Notes under the pieces: model-generated
The model's database searches: none
The model's input: only the letters and a program-made list of their open reading frames with translations
What the model was told of the DNA's origin: nothing
Assembly (NCBI GenBank): GCA_034440235.1
Contig: JAWXBR010000013.1
Location: forward strand, 1-64,000
DNA: 64,000 nucleotides
Origin: JAWXBR01 sp034440235
Lineage (GTDB): Bacteria > Bacteroidota > Ignavibacteria > Kapaibacteriales > Kapaibacteriaceae
Direction of reading: 5' to 3'
Part shown: positions 34,501-43,580 of the stretch, in pieces
How positions within the stretch are numbered: position 1 is the stretch's first letter
Layout of the letters: each line of letters begins with the position of its first letter
Made by a program: the position numbers and the translations under genes

Positions 34501-34882
34501 AACAGGATTCACGTTCGTAATGGCAGATCCGAATGGTGCGATTTTAAAGGTTGCATCAGTCGACAAAAAAGGTCGCATGGGTTGTCTGAGCGAAGCGATC
34601 AGCGTAACCACAGGCATCAAGGAACTCGAGCATCAAGGCAATGGCATGACGATGTGGCTTGCGCCCAACCCTGCCTCCGATCAAGTATCGGTTCGCACCG
34701 ATGTTGCCGAAGGCAATGTCGACATCAAGCTCATCGACATGATGGGCCGCGTTGTGTTAACGCTCAATACACAAGACAGTCGCTCTACACTCGATTTGAG
34801 TTCTCTCTCATCAGGCACGTATGTTCTCGTTGCTCAAGTCGGCGAGAAACACGTAGCCAGCACGCTTAACATCGTACGATGA
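31505..34882 (+). CDS. T9SS cargo protein with Ig-like and fibronectin-like domains
   Basis: A 1125-residue secreted protein. The signal peptide is MKSLLATIILLLGVVILPAAQ. A domain at about 160-260 (PKSGVKWKPEEKVKFTVLAKKNG ... TTDANGRAEWNFTL) looks like a bacterial Ig/macroglobulin-like module. Most of the centre is beta-rich with no family I can name. A fibronectin-III-like module lies near 955-1040. The C-terminus starts MWLAPNPASDQVSV and ends SSGTYVLVAQVGEKHVASTLNIVR, a type A T9SS sorting domain, so it should be exported and attached to the surface. It leads a four-gene operon (stop overlaps the next ATG as ATGA). GGAG precedes the start. Confidence 0.88.
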   Translation: MKSLLATIILLLGVVILPAAQVDTVKYTTRSNNGPEKDYVVTDGVRQFVDASGALRITAIYDSTAQGILYMELFIPGYTKTPVGSKSLSGSTTWKYGHNTGQVVICRSGAVVLQVVDGTNDRLRATFQWTGVANLPNGVILNSTISKGSFSLYKKPKLAHDIIPKSGVKWKPEEKVKFTVLAKKNGSQTPIADAKVKLVLPPAIFESGPTEITTDANGRAEWNFTLKKTAEGGDYKILVSSTKQDIEDSDVDTFAFKVEPTLRYYYAKCVGLPIMEFDAGEGKVWEDGGGSLIKAEGTVRINGFLIINGTVNIDTTGQMAKVTGTGSIATPTISFDGASKPFVFYDGPFALPPIACEAVVDLTTTAIVQQLAGNKLKEAKIRFLGDFVNSAGVSVSATLEGPRNMAEGCNDAVPFGTVWSPNKATAISIEISILKEGGEYNVTATGKASEVAIGASFCVKEFSISYDSKASEFTVSGKGKTPFFEEIAASITMKDGTLNKFSGSFKLDACIPIPETPACFKGGGMSVENLAIGNPFKAKINSIFQLIGKPDLVEMEFSGELISPPNSITAEGTLKLLNIKAVSADKPWQVVATDGWTFTIDDYSIADKGTLNAIHLGGDYFLYDATFTSTLGLKPTPYFSYVISGGLRFPVLPPDKTAALGMFGRFVNQCAPLDVGTAGATLMLAVDGEKSISANYDLRNLGGPCAPDALKKIGKASLYFDFNKLPSPSALTIDANMSNLLTGWGFGVQDVRPGKRDEQVQAATSTFVVGADEKILIAMSETVAPPAAITLRSPSGTTYTTEDPGNGVYRALSPDGKIVLWTIENPAAGTWTVEQPQGRTADSVMAAVSRIYPDLALTATQAGRVITVTWGSDSYPAGSRITILGDKNDSNTAGQILFEGPATTSPITITLTDTTAPCEFHINGRITGFGVSTVGAAAGTFSNPKDGLLPPQNAMAVTNQNGVTGVTWSPITNGIVGAVVVYRVDGGRMEVVTSAYNYETGFTFVMADPNGAILKVASVDKKGRMGCLSEAISVTTGIKELEHQGNGMTMWLAPNPASDQVSVRTDVAEGNVDIKLIDMMGRVVLTLNTQDSRSTLDLSSLSSGTYVLVAQVGEKHVASTLNIVR

Positions 34883-37800
34883 CAATACTGAGAAGTCTCT
34901 TGCTGATCCCGGTCATGAGTGTTGTGCTCATGGCCGGCGATCCGGGCTGGCGCAATCTGCCACCCTTACCTGGTGTACGCAGCGCACATGCTGCCGTAAT
35001 GACTCACAACGGTGATGTGATTATCACCGGTGGTATCGACGCTTCTGGCAACAGCCTTGCGTCGGGCTTTGTGTTGCGCGGCGCTACAGGAGCTATCGAG
35101 CCCCTTCTCAACAACATGACTGTCAGCCGAGCACGTTTCTCACTAGTCGAAGCGCGCGCTGCCGACGGCACTTCTATCATTTACGCAATTGGGGGATACA
35201 CAGGTGGCACAGGAGCCTACGCCTCATCTGACGTTGTTGACGTTCTCACGTTCGACGTCGGACAAAACAACTGGCGATGGAGACAACTCGGCCGACTCCC
35301 CGGCGCAGCAGGTGACGTCCGCGCCGTCTACGACGGTGCCGGTAACGGCGGCACCAGTCCTGGCGCTGGCTTCGTCGTGGTCAGTGGAGGACGCATCCAG
35401 TCTAACGGCGCAATGGGCAGCGGCACGACGTCTGCCATCACAGCAAGAATCAACATTGCCACCGGAGTAATTGAACGCCTTGGCAATCACATCACTGCCC
35501 GCAGCGAACATGGCGTGTGGCGATACATCGATCAGCAAGGGGCGTTAAAGGTGCTCGCCGCAAGCGGCGAAGCAACGTTGCCTACATCGACAGAGTTACT
35601 TGCAGGCACAGCGTGGGACGGACGTGCCAATGCTCCTCGCGTAATGCGTCACTTCCTTGTAGATGCATCAGACCCAACAGGAATTCCGCGGTCATTTGGT
35701 GGCATCGACGAGACCAACGGCGTGTTGTCTACATGCGAATGGTACGATGTAAAAAGCGGATGGCGCGTTGCTCCCCGCATGCAGGATGCACGCAGTCGAT
35801 TCAACGCAACGTTCGTTGCGAGTCCGTCTGATACTGCATTTGCATGGCTAGCAGCGGCAGGCCGTGGTGGCGCTGGAGCGTTGGCTTCGTGCGAATTGTT
35901 TGTACTACCTAGTGGTTCGGACCCTGCAGGATCCTGGCAGCCATTCGACGCTTTAAATGCAGCCGCCTCTGAGCGAACGGTGTCGATGACTTCGTCGAAC
36001 CTGCCCGTAGTGACAGGCGGCGAATCCACAAATACAATAGAAGTTTATCAACCACTGCGCACTGTAGACTTTCAGTTTCCAGATACCGAAGTTGGTGCAC
36101 GCAGTGACAGTGTGCGACTGGTGATAACAAATACATGGCTGTTGCCAATCACAATCAAGTCGTTAAAAACCGATGGCGCTCCTGACTTTCTAGTTGCTGC
36201 TGACACGGCAGTTATTATTCTGCAGCCTTCGGAGTCGCGCTCGATACTTGCATGGTTCCGTCCGTCGCAGCCTGGTCTTCGCACAACGAAGGTCACGGTT
36301 GACATGGGCGTGGTGAAAGACGAATTCACACTGAGCGGCAACGGACTTGCTTCGTCGCTGCAGATCGTAACGGACATCATCGACCTAGGCAACGTGCGTG
36401 TCGGACGCGATTCGGTTGTATGTGTGCCGTTGCTTTTGAACACTGGCACCGACACAGCAACGGTCGATTCGATTAGCGTTCTTCCTGCGGAGTTCGAACT
36501 TGTAAGTCCAGTCGGACGTGTTCGTATTCCTCCGAACGAAACGCTTCAAGTTTGTGTTCGCTTCAAGCCAACCAAACGAGGTCAGCTCGGCGGCTCTGCA
36601 AACCTCGCAGTTGGTGCCCGCGTGTTCCCATCATCGGTGCGCGGTACTGGTGTTACACAACTACTTGAGTTGCGCACATCTGCTGGATGTGATACCGTTA
36701 GTGCAACCGTGGGCTCTGAAGTCACGGTCACCGTGACACTTGTAAATGCAAGCGACAGACAGGTAAACGTGAGTGACGTTACGTTCCCAGGCACAACACC
36801 CGGACGTATTCGTGTTGCAAACCCCGCAGTGTTCCCGTTCAACGTAGCCCCCGGCGCTTCGCAGACCCTTGACCTAATCATTAGCGTATTGCGCGAAGGC
36901 ACCGAGCTGTTTGTTGTGAACGTTGCGTCAACGAGCGACACACTTGCGCGTGGGTCGGTTTGTATTGTCGTGAGGTCGCGTAGCATTCAGTCGAGCATTG
37001 GCACGATCGATGTCGGACAACGTTGTGTTGGCGATCAGTTAGAACGATCGTTTACATTAACAAATGTTAGTTCTGTCGAAGTTCTCGTCATAGACAGCGT
37101 AACGGTCGACGGAGTACCGGGCGGAGTTGCAATTCCACGAGGTCCGTTTACCCTCCAGCCTCGCACATCACAAACGATTGTGTTCAGATGGACTGCCACC
37201 GTCGCAGGCGCAGTAAATGGTAGAGTGCTTGTTTCGACATCGAATGGCGGCACAGCCGTGCCTATTGTTGGCAGCGTACTCCCCGGACTCATTGTTGATG
37301 TTGCAAATGCGACAACACCCTACGGTACTGTTCTCTCATTGCCACTGAGTCTTAGTGGCATCACGTCTACAACGGGATCGATTCGTTTGCGGTTTGCAAC
37401 GTCGCTATTACGAGCACGCTCTGCGAGCGGTCCGGCGGTCATATCAGCCGTTGTTACCGAAACGGCCGATGGTGCAATTGTAGATTTCACGCTCGGTGCC
37501 ATCTCTGCTGACTCTACAACAAACATGCAGTTAGATCTTGATGTGTTGCGTGGCAAGGACATCATAACCACTGTCACGCCTGCTCGCGTAAGCGATAAAG
37601 CAGCCTGTGTTTCTGGTAATCCAGGTGAAGTAACGGTAACGGGTCCGTGTGGTGGCGCAGGCTCACTTCTAAGCAACGCCAATCGCGCGTCGGTAAATGC
37701 GAATCCAAACCCATTGCCAACCGACGGAACGCTAAGCGTTATTAATCCGACTACGGAAGCAGTCGAGCTACTTTTTTACTCTCTCGATGGACAAGAACTG

Positions 37801-37932
37801 CACCGCCAAACACTCGGTGCAGAGTCCGCAGAAATGATTTCACTTTCGTCGCTGCCTTCAGCAACGCGACTTGTAATGATTAGAAACATTCAAGGCCTAC
37901 ACGATGCGCTGCTGCTCACAATTACTCGTTAA
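34879..37932 (+). CDS. secreted kelch-like / choice-of-anchor-D protein
   Basis: A 1017-residue exported protein. After the signal peptide (ILRSLLLIPVMSVVLMAG) come kelch-like blades (HAAVMTHNGDVIITGGIDASGN, IIYAIGGYTGG, GFVVVSGGRI, PRSFGGIDETNG, NLPVVTGGEST) over about residues 30-390. From about 400 there are Ig-like choice-of-anchor-D repeats (VDFQFPDTEVGARSDSVRLVITN; IIDLGNVRVGRDSVVCVPLLL; IGTIDVGQRCVGDQLERSFTLTN). The tail (NANPNPLPTDGTLSVINPTTEAVELLFYSLDG) resembles a T9SS sorting domain. It overlaps the previous gene by 4 bp and the next by 29 bp. Probably an adhesive or structural surface protein. Confidence 0.87.
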   Translation: MTILRSLLLIPVMSVVLMAGDPGWRNLPPLPGVRSAHAAVMTHNGDVIITGGIDASGNSLASGFVLRGATGAIEPLLNNMTVSRARFSLVEARAADGTSIIYAIGGYTGGTGAYASSDVVDVLTFDVGQNNWRWRQLGRLPGAAGDVRAVYDGAGNGGTSPGAGFVVVSGGRIQSNGAMGSGTTSAITARINIATGVIERLGNHITARSEHGVWRYIDQQGALKVLAASGEATLPTSTELLAGTAWDGRANAPRVMRHFLVDASDPTGIPRSFGGIDETNGVLSTCEWYDVKSGWRVAPRMQDARSRFNATFVASPSDTAFAWLAAAGRGGAGALASCELFVLPSGSDPAGSWQPFDALNAAASERTVSMTSSNLPVVTGGESTNTIEVYQPLRTVDFQFPDTEVGARSDSVRLVITNTWLLPITIKSLKTDGAPDFLVAADTAVIILQPSESRSILAWFRPSQPGLRTTKVTVDMGVVKDEFTLSGNGLASSLQIVTDIIDLGNVRVGRDSVVCVPLLLNTGTDTATVDSISVLPAEFELVSPVGRVRIPPNETLQVCVRFKPTKRGQLGGSANLAVGARVFPSSVRGTGVTQLLELRTSAGCDTVSATVGSEVTVTVTLVNASDRQVNVSDVTFPGTTPGRIRVANPAVFPFNVAPGASQTLDLIISVLREGTELFVVNVASTSDTLARGSVCIVVRSRSIQSSIGTIDVGQRCVGDQLERSFTLTNVSSVEVLVIDSVTVDGVPGGVAIPRGPFTLQPRTSQTIVFRWTATVAGAVNGRVLVSTSNGGTAVPIVGSVLPGLIVDVANATTPYGTVLSLPLSLSGITSTTGSIRLRFATSLLRARSASGPAVISAVVTETADGAIVDFTLGAISADSTTNMQLDLDVLRGKDIITTVTPARVSDKAACVSGNPGEVTVTGPCGGAGSLLSNANRASVNANPNPLPTDGTLSVINPTTEAVELLFYSLDGQELHRQTLGAESAEMISLSSLPSATRLVMIRNIQGLHDALLLTITR

Positions 37933-39886
37933 GACACTCCTACTTATCATGGCTTCGGCAATTGCGTACGCGCAAGAAGCACCTGTGCGAGACGGATGGC
38001 GCGTGGGCCTTACCGGCGCCGCTGTCATGAACATGCACAAGGGTCCACTAACGACAGAAGACGGACTCATTGAATGTGGTACGTACGACGACGCAACAAA
38101 CATCGGATGGGCTGCAGGCAATCAGTTGTGGATTCCAATGTCCGACGCTGTTGCTGTATCTGCTCGTCTGCAGTACTGGAAGGCCGACGGCACCTTTGAG
38201 ACTCCGAATGATATTCAGCCCTTCGTGCAAATGGCCGATGGCTCGTATCTGCGCATGCAGACAGAGTTTGCATTGCAGACCAGCGTCGACATTATAACCT
38301 TTGATGCAATCGCGCAATGGTATCCGTTCTCGAACTTCTACATCGGAGCGGGTCCGCAGATCGGACTCGTCACACGTGCCTCATTCGAACAACGCGAAAA
38401 CATTTTACAGCCAAGTGGCATCGAGTTCCGCAATGGCGGAACAGAACGCAGCATTTTTGCGGGCGACTTTAGTGCGAACGGACGCAGCAGTGCTATTCGC
38501 ATCGCTGCAAAAGGTGTTGTGGGATACGACTACGCGTTGTCGAGGTCGTTTACCCTCACGCCAGAAGTAGGCTTCTCATTTCCGTTTACTGGTGTGCTGA
38601 GCGGGTCAGACTGGAAGATTCGGGGGCTGTCTATGGGGCTTACGATAAGCTATACCTTCTCTACACCAGAAGCAGTCATTATCGAAAAACCTGCGCCGGC
38701 GGCAGCTCCAGATGCGTTACCAGTATCGATTAACGTCGATCTCGAATCTGTCGATGCATCAGGTTTGCGCATACCAGGTGCCGATGTAGTGCTGCACGAA
38801 ATACGTCGTCGCGAACTCGCGCCATTGTTGCCATTTGTGTTTTTCGAAAAATCATCTTCGCAAATACCATCGCGCTATTCGTTGCGTCGCGACCCGTCGT
38901 TTAACGAAGCAGCTATTTCGGCAGATAACGTGATGGATGTCTATCACAACCTGTTGAACATTATTGGCGATCGACTTTCGAAGAATCCGTCGGCAACCAT
39001 TACTATTACTGGTTATCGCGAAGTACTCGATGGCGAAACGGATGCATCGCTGTCACTTGCTCGTGCGCAAGCAGTAAAAGACCAAATACAGATTGCGTGG
39101 GGAATCGACCCATCGCGCATGAACGTTGCAGCAGGCGAATTGCCCCCGGTGCAATCGAATCGTACGGTTGATGATGGTCGTGCCGAACACCGCCGCGTAG
39201 AAATTACCGCGAGCGATCCTGCAATCCTTACGTACGTGATTCCGCAGCGCGTCGAACGCTCAGTAACGCCAAAGGCCGTGCTTATTACAACTGCCGTAAG
39301 GAATTCAGGTGCCGCGCCGAACATTTCGGTTATGGACGATAAGAGTGCAACAGTTGCTTCAGCAAGTGCAGCATCGTTATCGTGGAGTCCGGATGCCGAT
39401 GCTATTGCAGCCATCCTCGGTGGCCGCAGCTACACGCGTGGACGCGTTCTTGCCGACGTCGATGGCGCGAGCGACGAACGTGCGTTCCCGATCAAGGCCG
39501 ACATTCGTTCGGTGAAATTCAATGGCGATACCATTCGCGACAGCATCGTCGAACGTTACCGCTTAATGTTCTTCGATTTCGACACTCCAGAAATCAACGA
39601 CTTTAACGGCGACGCAGTACGCCTCATTCAGCAGCAGCTTCGCACAAGCTCACACGTTCGTGTTATTGGCTACACAGACCGCATCGGTGCACCCGAATAC
39701 AACCAGAACCTCTCTGCACGTCGTGCAACAGCCGTTGCATCGGCAATCAAGGAACGCATCATCCCAGATGTGCTCGACGCTCAAGGCGCCGGAGCAACTG
39801 CAATCGTAGACAACGACCTGCCCGAAGGCCGATGGTATAATCGAACGGTGCTCATCGAAGTCACGACTCCGTTGGAGGACAGGTGA
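37904..39886 (+). CDS. outer-membrane protein with two OmpA domains
   Basis: A 660-residue protein. After a signal peptide (LLVKTLLLIMASAIAYAQ) come about 230 residues of beta-barrel-like strands (FYIGAGPQIGLVTRASF; LTPEVGFSFPFTGVL). Two OmpA-type modules follow. The first (about 310-440) has SARAQAVKDQIQIAWGIDPSRMNV after an unusual start VFFEKSSSQIP. The second (about 555-655) has MFFDFDTPEINDFNGDAVRLIQQQL, VIGYTDRIGAPEYNQNLSARRATAVASAI. A linker at about 470-540 is Ala/Ser-rich. Two copies in one polypeptide is unusual. It overlaps both neighbours (29 bp upstream, 4 bp downstream), so the four proteins are made together. It could anchor the others to peptidoglycan. Confidence 0.88.
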   Translation: MRCCSQLLVKTLLLIMASAIAYAQEAPVRDGWRVGLTGAAVMNMHKGPLTTEDGLIECGTYDDATNIGWAAGNQLWIPMSDAVAVSARLQYWKADGTFETPNDIQPFVQMADGSYLRMQTEFALQTSVDIITFDAIAQWYPFSNFYIGAGPQIGLVTRASFEQRENILQPSGIEFRNGGTERSIFAGDFSANGRSSAIRIAAKGVVGYDYALSRSFTLTPEVGFSFPFTGVLSGSDWKIRGLSMGLTISYTFSTPEAVIIEKPAPAAAPDALPVSINVDLESVDASGLRIPGADVVLHEIRRRELAPLLPFVFFEKSSSQIPSRYSLRRDPSFNEAAISADNVMDVYHNLLNIIGDRLSKNPSATITITGYREVLDGETDASLSLARAQAVKDQIQIAWGIDPSRMNVAAGELPPVQSNRTVDDGRAEHRRVEITASDPAILTYVIPQRVERSVTPKAVLITTAVRNSGAAPNISVMDDKSATVASASAASLSWSPDADAIAAILGGRSYTRGRVLADVDGASDERAFPIKADIRSVKFNGDTIRDSIVERYRLMFFDFDTPEINDFNGDAVRLIQQQLRTSSHVRVIGYTDRIGAPEYNQNLSARRATAVASAIKERIIPDVLDAQGAGATAIVDNDLPEGRWYNRTVLIEVTTPLEDR

Positions 39887-42800
39887 TTACGTACAGAGAG
39901 AACTCACCCCCAGCCCCTCTCATTAGGATGAGAGGGGTGTACCTTCTGCTTGTTGCAGCCCTTTGTTTATGCACCGCACAGGCGCAGACGTCGCTCGATC
40001 TGGTAGACAAGTTGCCGCCGTATTTGATGAGTGCGCAGTTGTTGAACAACGGGCACTTTTCGATATCGACGCAATACACGGGTACGCCGAAGACGCTCAT
40101 CTACAAAGAGGATGGCACAGGGAATCGTCCGGTGAACTACACGTCGCACATTCACATCAAGGTGGATAACACGTTGTTTCAGTTGCCGTTCGAAGTGAAT
40201 CCTGCGACAGATTTTCCTCCGCCTGTAAATCCGCTGAAGATTATTGCTCTGTTTCGCGATACGGTTGCATCGCGTCCGCGCATCAATGCACGTATGCTCG
40301 CGCTCATGCCGGGCAACGACTCGATAGTGGTTGTGTTTACGATGGAGCCCGTGGCACGTCCGAGCGGTGGCTTTATTCGTTTGAGTGTTGACGTCCAGAA
40401 CAAGGGTAGAGCACAGCGCAATGTTGGCGTGTTAATGCTTGTCGATACTAAAATTGGCAACAATGACCGCGCGCCTATTGCAACTGCGTTCGGATACTCT
40501 GCAGTCGAAACACAATACAGTCAGGCCGTTGCGCCTGGTGTGCCCGACTTCTGGCTGGCGCTCGAAGGAACGCCTCTTGCGCCTGGACTTGCCGCGCGTG
40601 GCAATCTTCGCGAAGAAGGTCTAATTGTGCCGGACATCTTCCTGTTCGGTAATTGGGTGGACGATCCCGCGAATAATGTACCCGGACTCTTTCGCGTGCA
40701 GTTCGATGAACGTACGCCAAGCAACCTTGCATACACCGATAGTGCAATTCTTCTTTTGTGGCGTCAGCAACAAATGGCTTCGGGACTCCGCAAGCTCCTC
40801 GCAGCAACAGAGATCGGCGTGAGCGATTCGCTCTCTGTCGATTCTGGCGATGGCAGTGGCGGCGGTGGAGGTGGTGGCGGCAATGGAGATTTTCTTGGCA
40901 TAGCTGGAACAGGCACCTGCCTTACTACAGATACGCTTAGCGAGACCCCTTGCGGCATAGCCCCTTACCATCCGTATCAGCCCGATACGCTGCAAGCATT
41001 ATACTTGGTTACTAATACCGCAGCTACGACTGCGAATAATGTTCGCATCGTGAGCGGTCCGTACACACCTGGCTTGCTGCCAGTGGCTACAATTGCAAAC
41101 GTCATTCAGCCAACACTTGCTACGCAGCAGACGGGTGTGGGAGTTGTAACGGTTGGACTCGTTGCGCGCCTTCGAACAACAACCTATGCACTGCCGATTT
41201 CTGTTGTTCGCAATGCCGCCGATACCGTGTTGCGTGACACGTTGTGCATAAGTGTGCCTGGTCTTCTTGGCAGCATCGATGCGTTCGACGTTACGTCGCC
41301 GCCGACATGTCCGGGTGTGAAGGACACCACATTGATAAGGGTCTTGTCAAGGGGCGTGCGTTGCTTAAAGATTGTCGACGTGCGTGTTCTTACACCGTCG
41401 ACAGAAGTAAACGTTGTGTTGCCGTTCCCAGCGCAGCTTGCAGCAGGAACGACGTCGACGATTCCTATCGAAGTAATTCCGAACGCTGTCGGACAGCGCA
41501 CTGTGCGCATACGTATTGCAGTGCGCGATTACGAGTTTGGGCCGGGCATAAGTGATTCTGTCGAACTGGCCGACACAATTACGCTAACGATTAACGGACG
41601 TCTTGCAGAGCTCGACCCAATTCTCACGGGCGACACACTCGAATTAGTAAAGGTGTGTATTAACGACACAACTGGCGATGACGTTATGTTGCAGAACATC
41701 GGTGGATGTGCGGTTAGCATAACGGGTGCAACGTGGTTTAACAGTGCGGGTGGAAGATTCTTCTTCCCTGCAGCGTATGTCGTACCAACACCTGCTGCAC
41801 CAACATCGGTGCCACGTGCAGAGCGTATTCAAGTACCGATATCATTTGTGAGTGCAACACCAGGCACATTCGTGGGAACGTTGCGCTTGCAGACAAACGG
41901 AAGTCCGGCACAAGTAGACGTACCAGTGCGCATTGTTGTCGAAGCCCCTGCACTCACGGTAGACCTCGATACCATCGACCTCGACACGGTGTGTCCCGGA
42001 ACTGCTGTTGTGCGCAGCATTCGCTTGCGCAACCCAACTGCATGTATCGTTGGTGTCGACAGTGCATTTAGTGCAGGCATTGATGTAGTTGATGTCTCGC
42101 CGCAAGGCGGCTTTGCTATTTCGCCAAACGGTGCAGTAAGCATTACAACATCTGTGAACAGAACAGCATCGGGTCCGTTCTCCGGCATCGTCCGCATCCG
42201 CAGCATCGCGGGCGACAAAGACGTTGTGGTGAAAGGTGTGGCTGCAACACGCGCATTAACAGTGCTGCCGGCGCCGACGCTCGACCTTGGTGACATTCGA
42301 GTAAATCAAACGGGATCTGGTACAGTTACCATTCAATCGGCAGGTGATGCACCAGTAACTATTTCCAATATCGTTGTGAGTGGACCGCAAGCTGCGGAAT
42401 GCACCGTCGTACCACAAGGCGGAGTAACACTTCCGCACACGTTGCCTGTTGGTGGATCGCTTGTATGTACTGTGACGATGACGCCTGCCGACATCGACAC
42501 ACGTCGTGCAACGGTTACCGTTGTTGGCGCGAACGGAATATGTACGTTGCCCACACCTACAGAAATTCGTGCGCGCGGGATAAGTCCGTTGCTCGACATC
42601 GAGCCCCGTATCCTGCCCCTTGACCCATCGTGTATTGGCGGCTTCGTCGACACAACCATAGTGCTTGTGAATCGCGGCAATGCGCCGTTGCAAGTCACTG
42701 GCCTTATCGATACCAACACGGCGTCGCCTGTTTCAACAACTGCGACGTTCCCAATTACCATCGACAGCGGCGGACGTGTCACGCTCACGGTAAGGGTCCA

Positions 42801-43572
42801 GCCGACGCGGCTGGGGGTCTTCGCCTGGATTGCATCGTTCTCGCACGACGGCTCGTGGTTTACGCCAACCGACACAACACTTCGCGTAGATGGTCAGGCA
42901 CTCTTATGTGCATCGCTATCGCTCGACACGCTCGATGCAGACATCGGCAGTGTTGTGCCTATTACGATTAACATGACTTCTGATGTTGGCACCATCGATG
43001 CCGAAGCGATGCGCACGCTCATCAATGGTGTTGGCGGACAAACAGTGCTTCGTATTCGGTCCGACGAACCTCTGCTACGTATGCAGCCAACAGTCGAAGG
43101 TCAGCTCGCAGGCGCAACTACAACTACCGTTGCAAACGCAACAGGTGTGGGCTTCGAAACAACCATTACATCAACAACTCCTCTCGTAGCAAACAACACG
43201 TTCGCACTACTAAGAGCAGACGTTGTGCTTGGCACCTCTACTCGCACCGGACTCGAACTCTTTGTTGATTCGTTAGCAGGTGGCAACACACGCCTAACGC
43301 TCAACCCTGGTCTCGTACGCGGACGTATGTGTGCCATCGACAACCGGTTTATACGTCCAGCCACCCAGGGCCTCGTCACCTGGTTCGACGACAATCACAA
43401 CGTGCATGTCTCCGCTCTCGAAGCCGGCACATGGGACGTCGACATCCTCGACCTCGTCGGTCGCGTGGTTCAGACGCAGCGTATAACGCTCGATGCAAAC
43501 ACCTCGACAGTCTTTCCGCTGCTGCAGTGGGTGAGACCGGAGAGGGAGTGGTACGTGGTGCGGGTTCGCTGA
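39883..43572 (+). CDS. secreted choice-of-anchor-D surface protein
   Basis: A 1229-residue secreted protein, last gene of the operon. The GTG at 39883 has GGAGG five bases upstream and overlaps the previous TGA. ATG 39928 (MRGVYLLLVAALCLCTAQAQ) would give a tidier signal peptide, but it lies in a strong hairpin, so GTG seems the real start. A Gly-rich linker (DGSGGGGGGGGNGD) sits near residue 328. From about 430 onward are repeated Ig-like choice-of-anchor-D modules (ALTVDLDTIDLDTVCPGTAVVRSIRLRN; PTLDLGDIRVNQTGSGTVTIQS). The end (EAGTWDVDILDLVGRVVQTQRITLD ... WYVVRVR) is a diverged T9SS-type tail. Probably structural or adhesive. Confidence 0.86.
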   Translation: MITYRENSPPAPLIRMRGVYLLLVAALCLCTAQAQTSLDLVDKLPPYLMSAQLLNNGHFSISTQYTGTPKTLIYKEDGTGNRPVNYTSHIHIKVDNTLFQLPFEVNPATDFPPPVNPLKIIALFRDTVASRPRINARMLALMPGNDSIVVVFTMEPVARPSGGFIRLSVDVQNKGRAQRNVGVLMLVDTKIGNNDRAPIATAFGYSAVETQYSQAVAPGVPDFWLALEGTPLAPGLAARGNLREEGLIVPDIFLFGNWVDDPANNVPGLFRVQFDERTPSNLAYTDSAILLLWRQQQMASGLRKLLAATEIGVSDSLSVDSGDGSGGGGGGGGNGDFLGIAGTGTCLTTDTLSETPCGIAPYHPYQPDTLQALYLVTNTAATTANNVRIVSGPYTPGLLPVATIANVIQPTLATQQTGVGVVTVGLVARLRTTTYALPISVVRNAADTVLRDTLCISVPGLLGSIDAFDVTSPPTCPGVKDTTLIRVLSRGVRCLKIVDVRVLTPSTEVNVVLPFPAQLAAGTTSTIPIEVIPNAVGQRTVRIRIAVRDYEFGPGISDSVELADTITLTINGRLAELDPILTGDTLELVKVCINDTTGDDVMLQNIGGCAVSITGATWFNSAGGRFFFPAAYVVPTPAAPTSVPRAERIQVPISFVSATPGTFVGTLRLQTNGSPAQVDVPVRIVVEAPALTVDLDTIDLDTVCPGTAVVRSIRLRNPTACIVGVDSAFSAGIDVVDVSPQGGFAISPNGAVSITTSVNRTASGPFSGIVRIRSIAGDKDVVVKGVAATRALTVLPAPTLDLGDIRVNQTGSGTVTIQSAGDAPVTISNIVVSGPQAAECTVVPQGGVTLPHTLPVGGSLVCTVTMTPADIDTRRATVTVVGANGICTLPTPTEIRARGISPLLDIEPRILPLDPSCIGGFVDTTIVLVNRGNAPLQVTGLIDTNTASPVSTTATFPITIDSGGRVTLTVRVQPTRLGVFAWIASFSHDGSWFTPTDTTLRVDGQALLCASLSLDTLDADIGSVVPITINMTSDVGTIDAEAMRTLINGVGGQTVLRIRSDEPLLRMQPTVEGQLAGATTTTVANATGVGFETTITSTTPLVANNTFALLRADVVLGTSTRTGLELFVDSLAGGNTRLTLNPGLVRGRMCAIDNRFIRPATQGLVTWFDDNHNVHVSALEAGTWDVDILDLVGRVVQTQRITLDANTSTVFPLLQWVRPEREWYVVRVR
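39914..39937. repeat. perfect 10-bp palindrome at the start of the 39883 gene
   Basis: CCCCTCTCAT (39914-39923) pairs fully with ATGAGAGGGG (39928-39937) around TAGG. The right arm begins with the candidate ATG at 39928. It resembles C-rich REP-like palindromes, but only one copy is in the window. As RNA it would hide that ATG. Confidence 0.85.
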
Positions 43573-43580
43573 TACTTACA

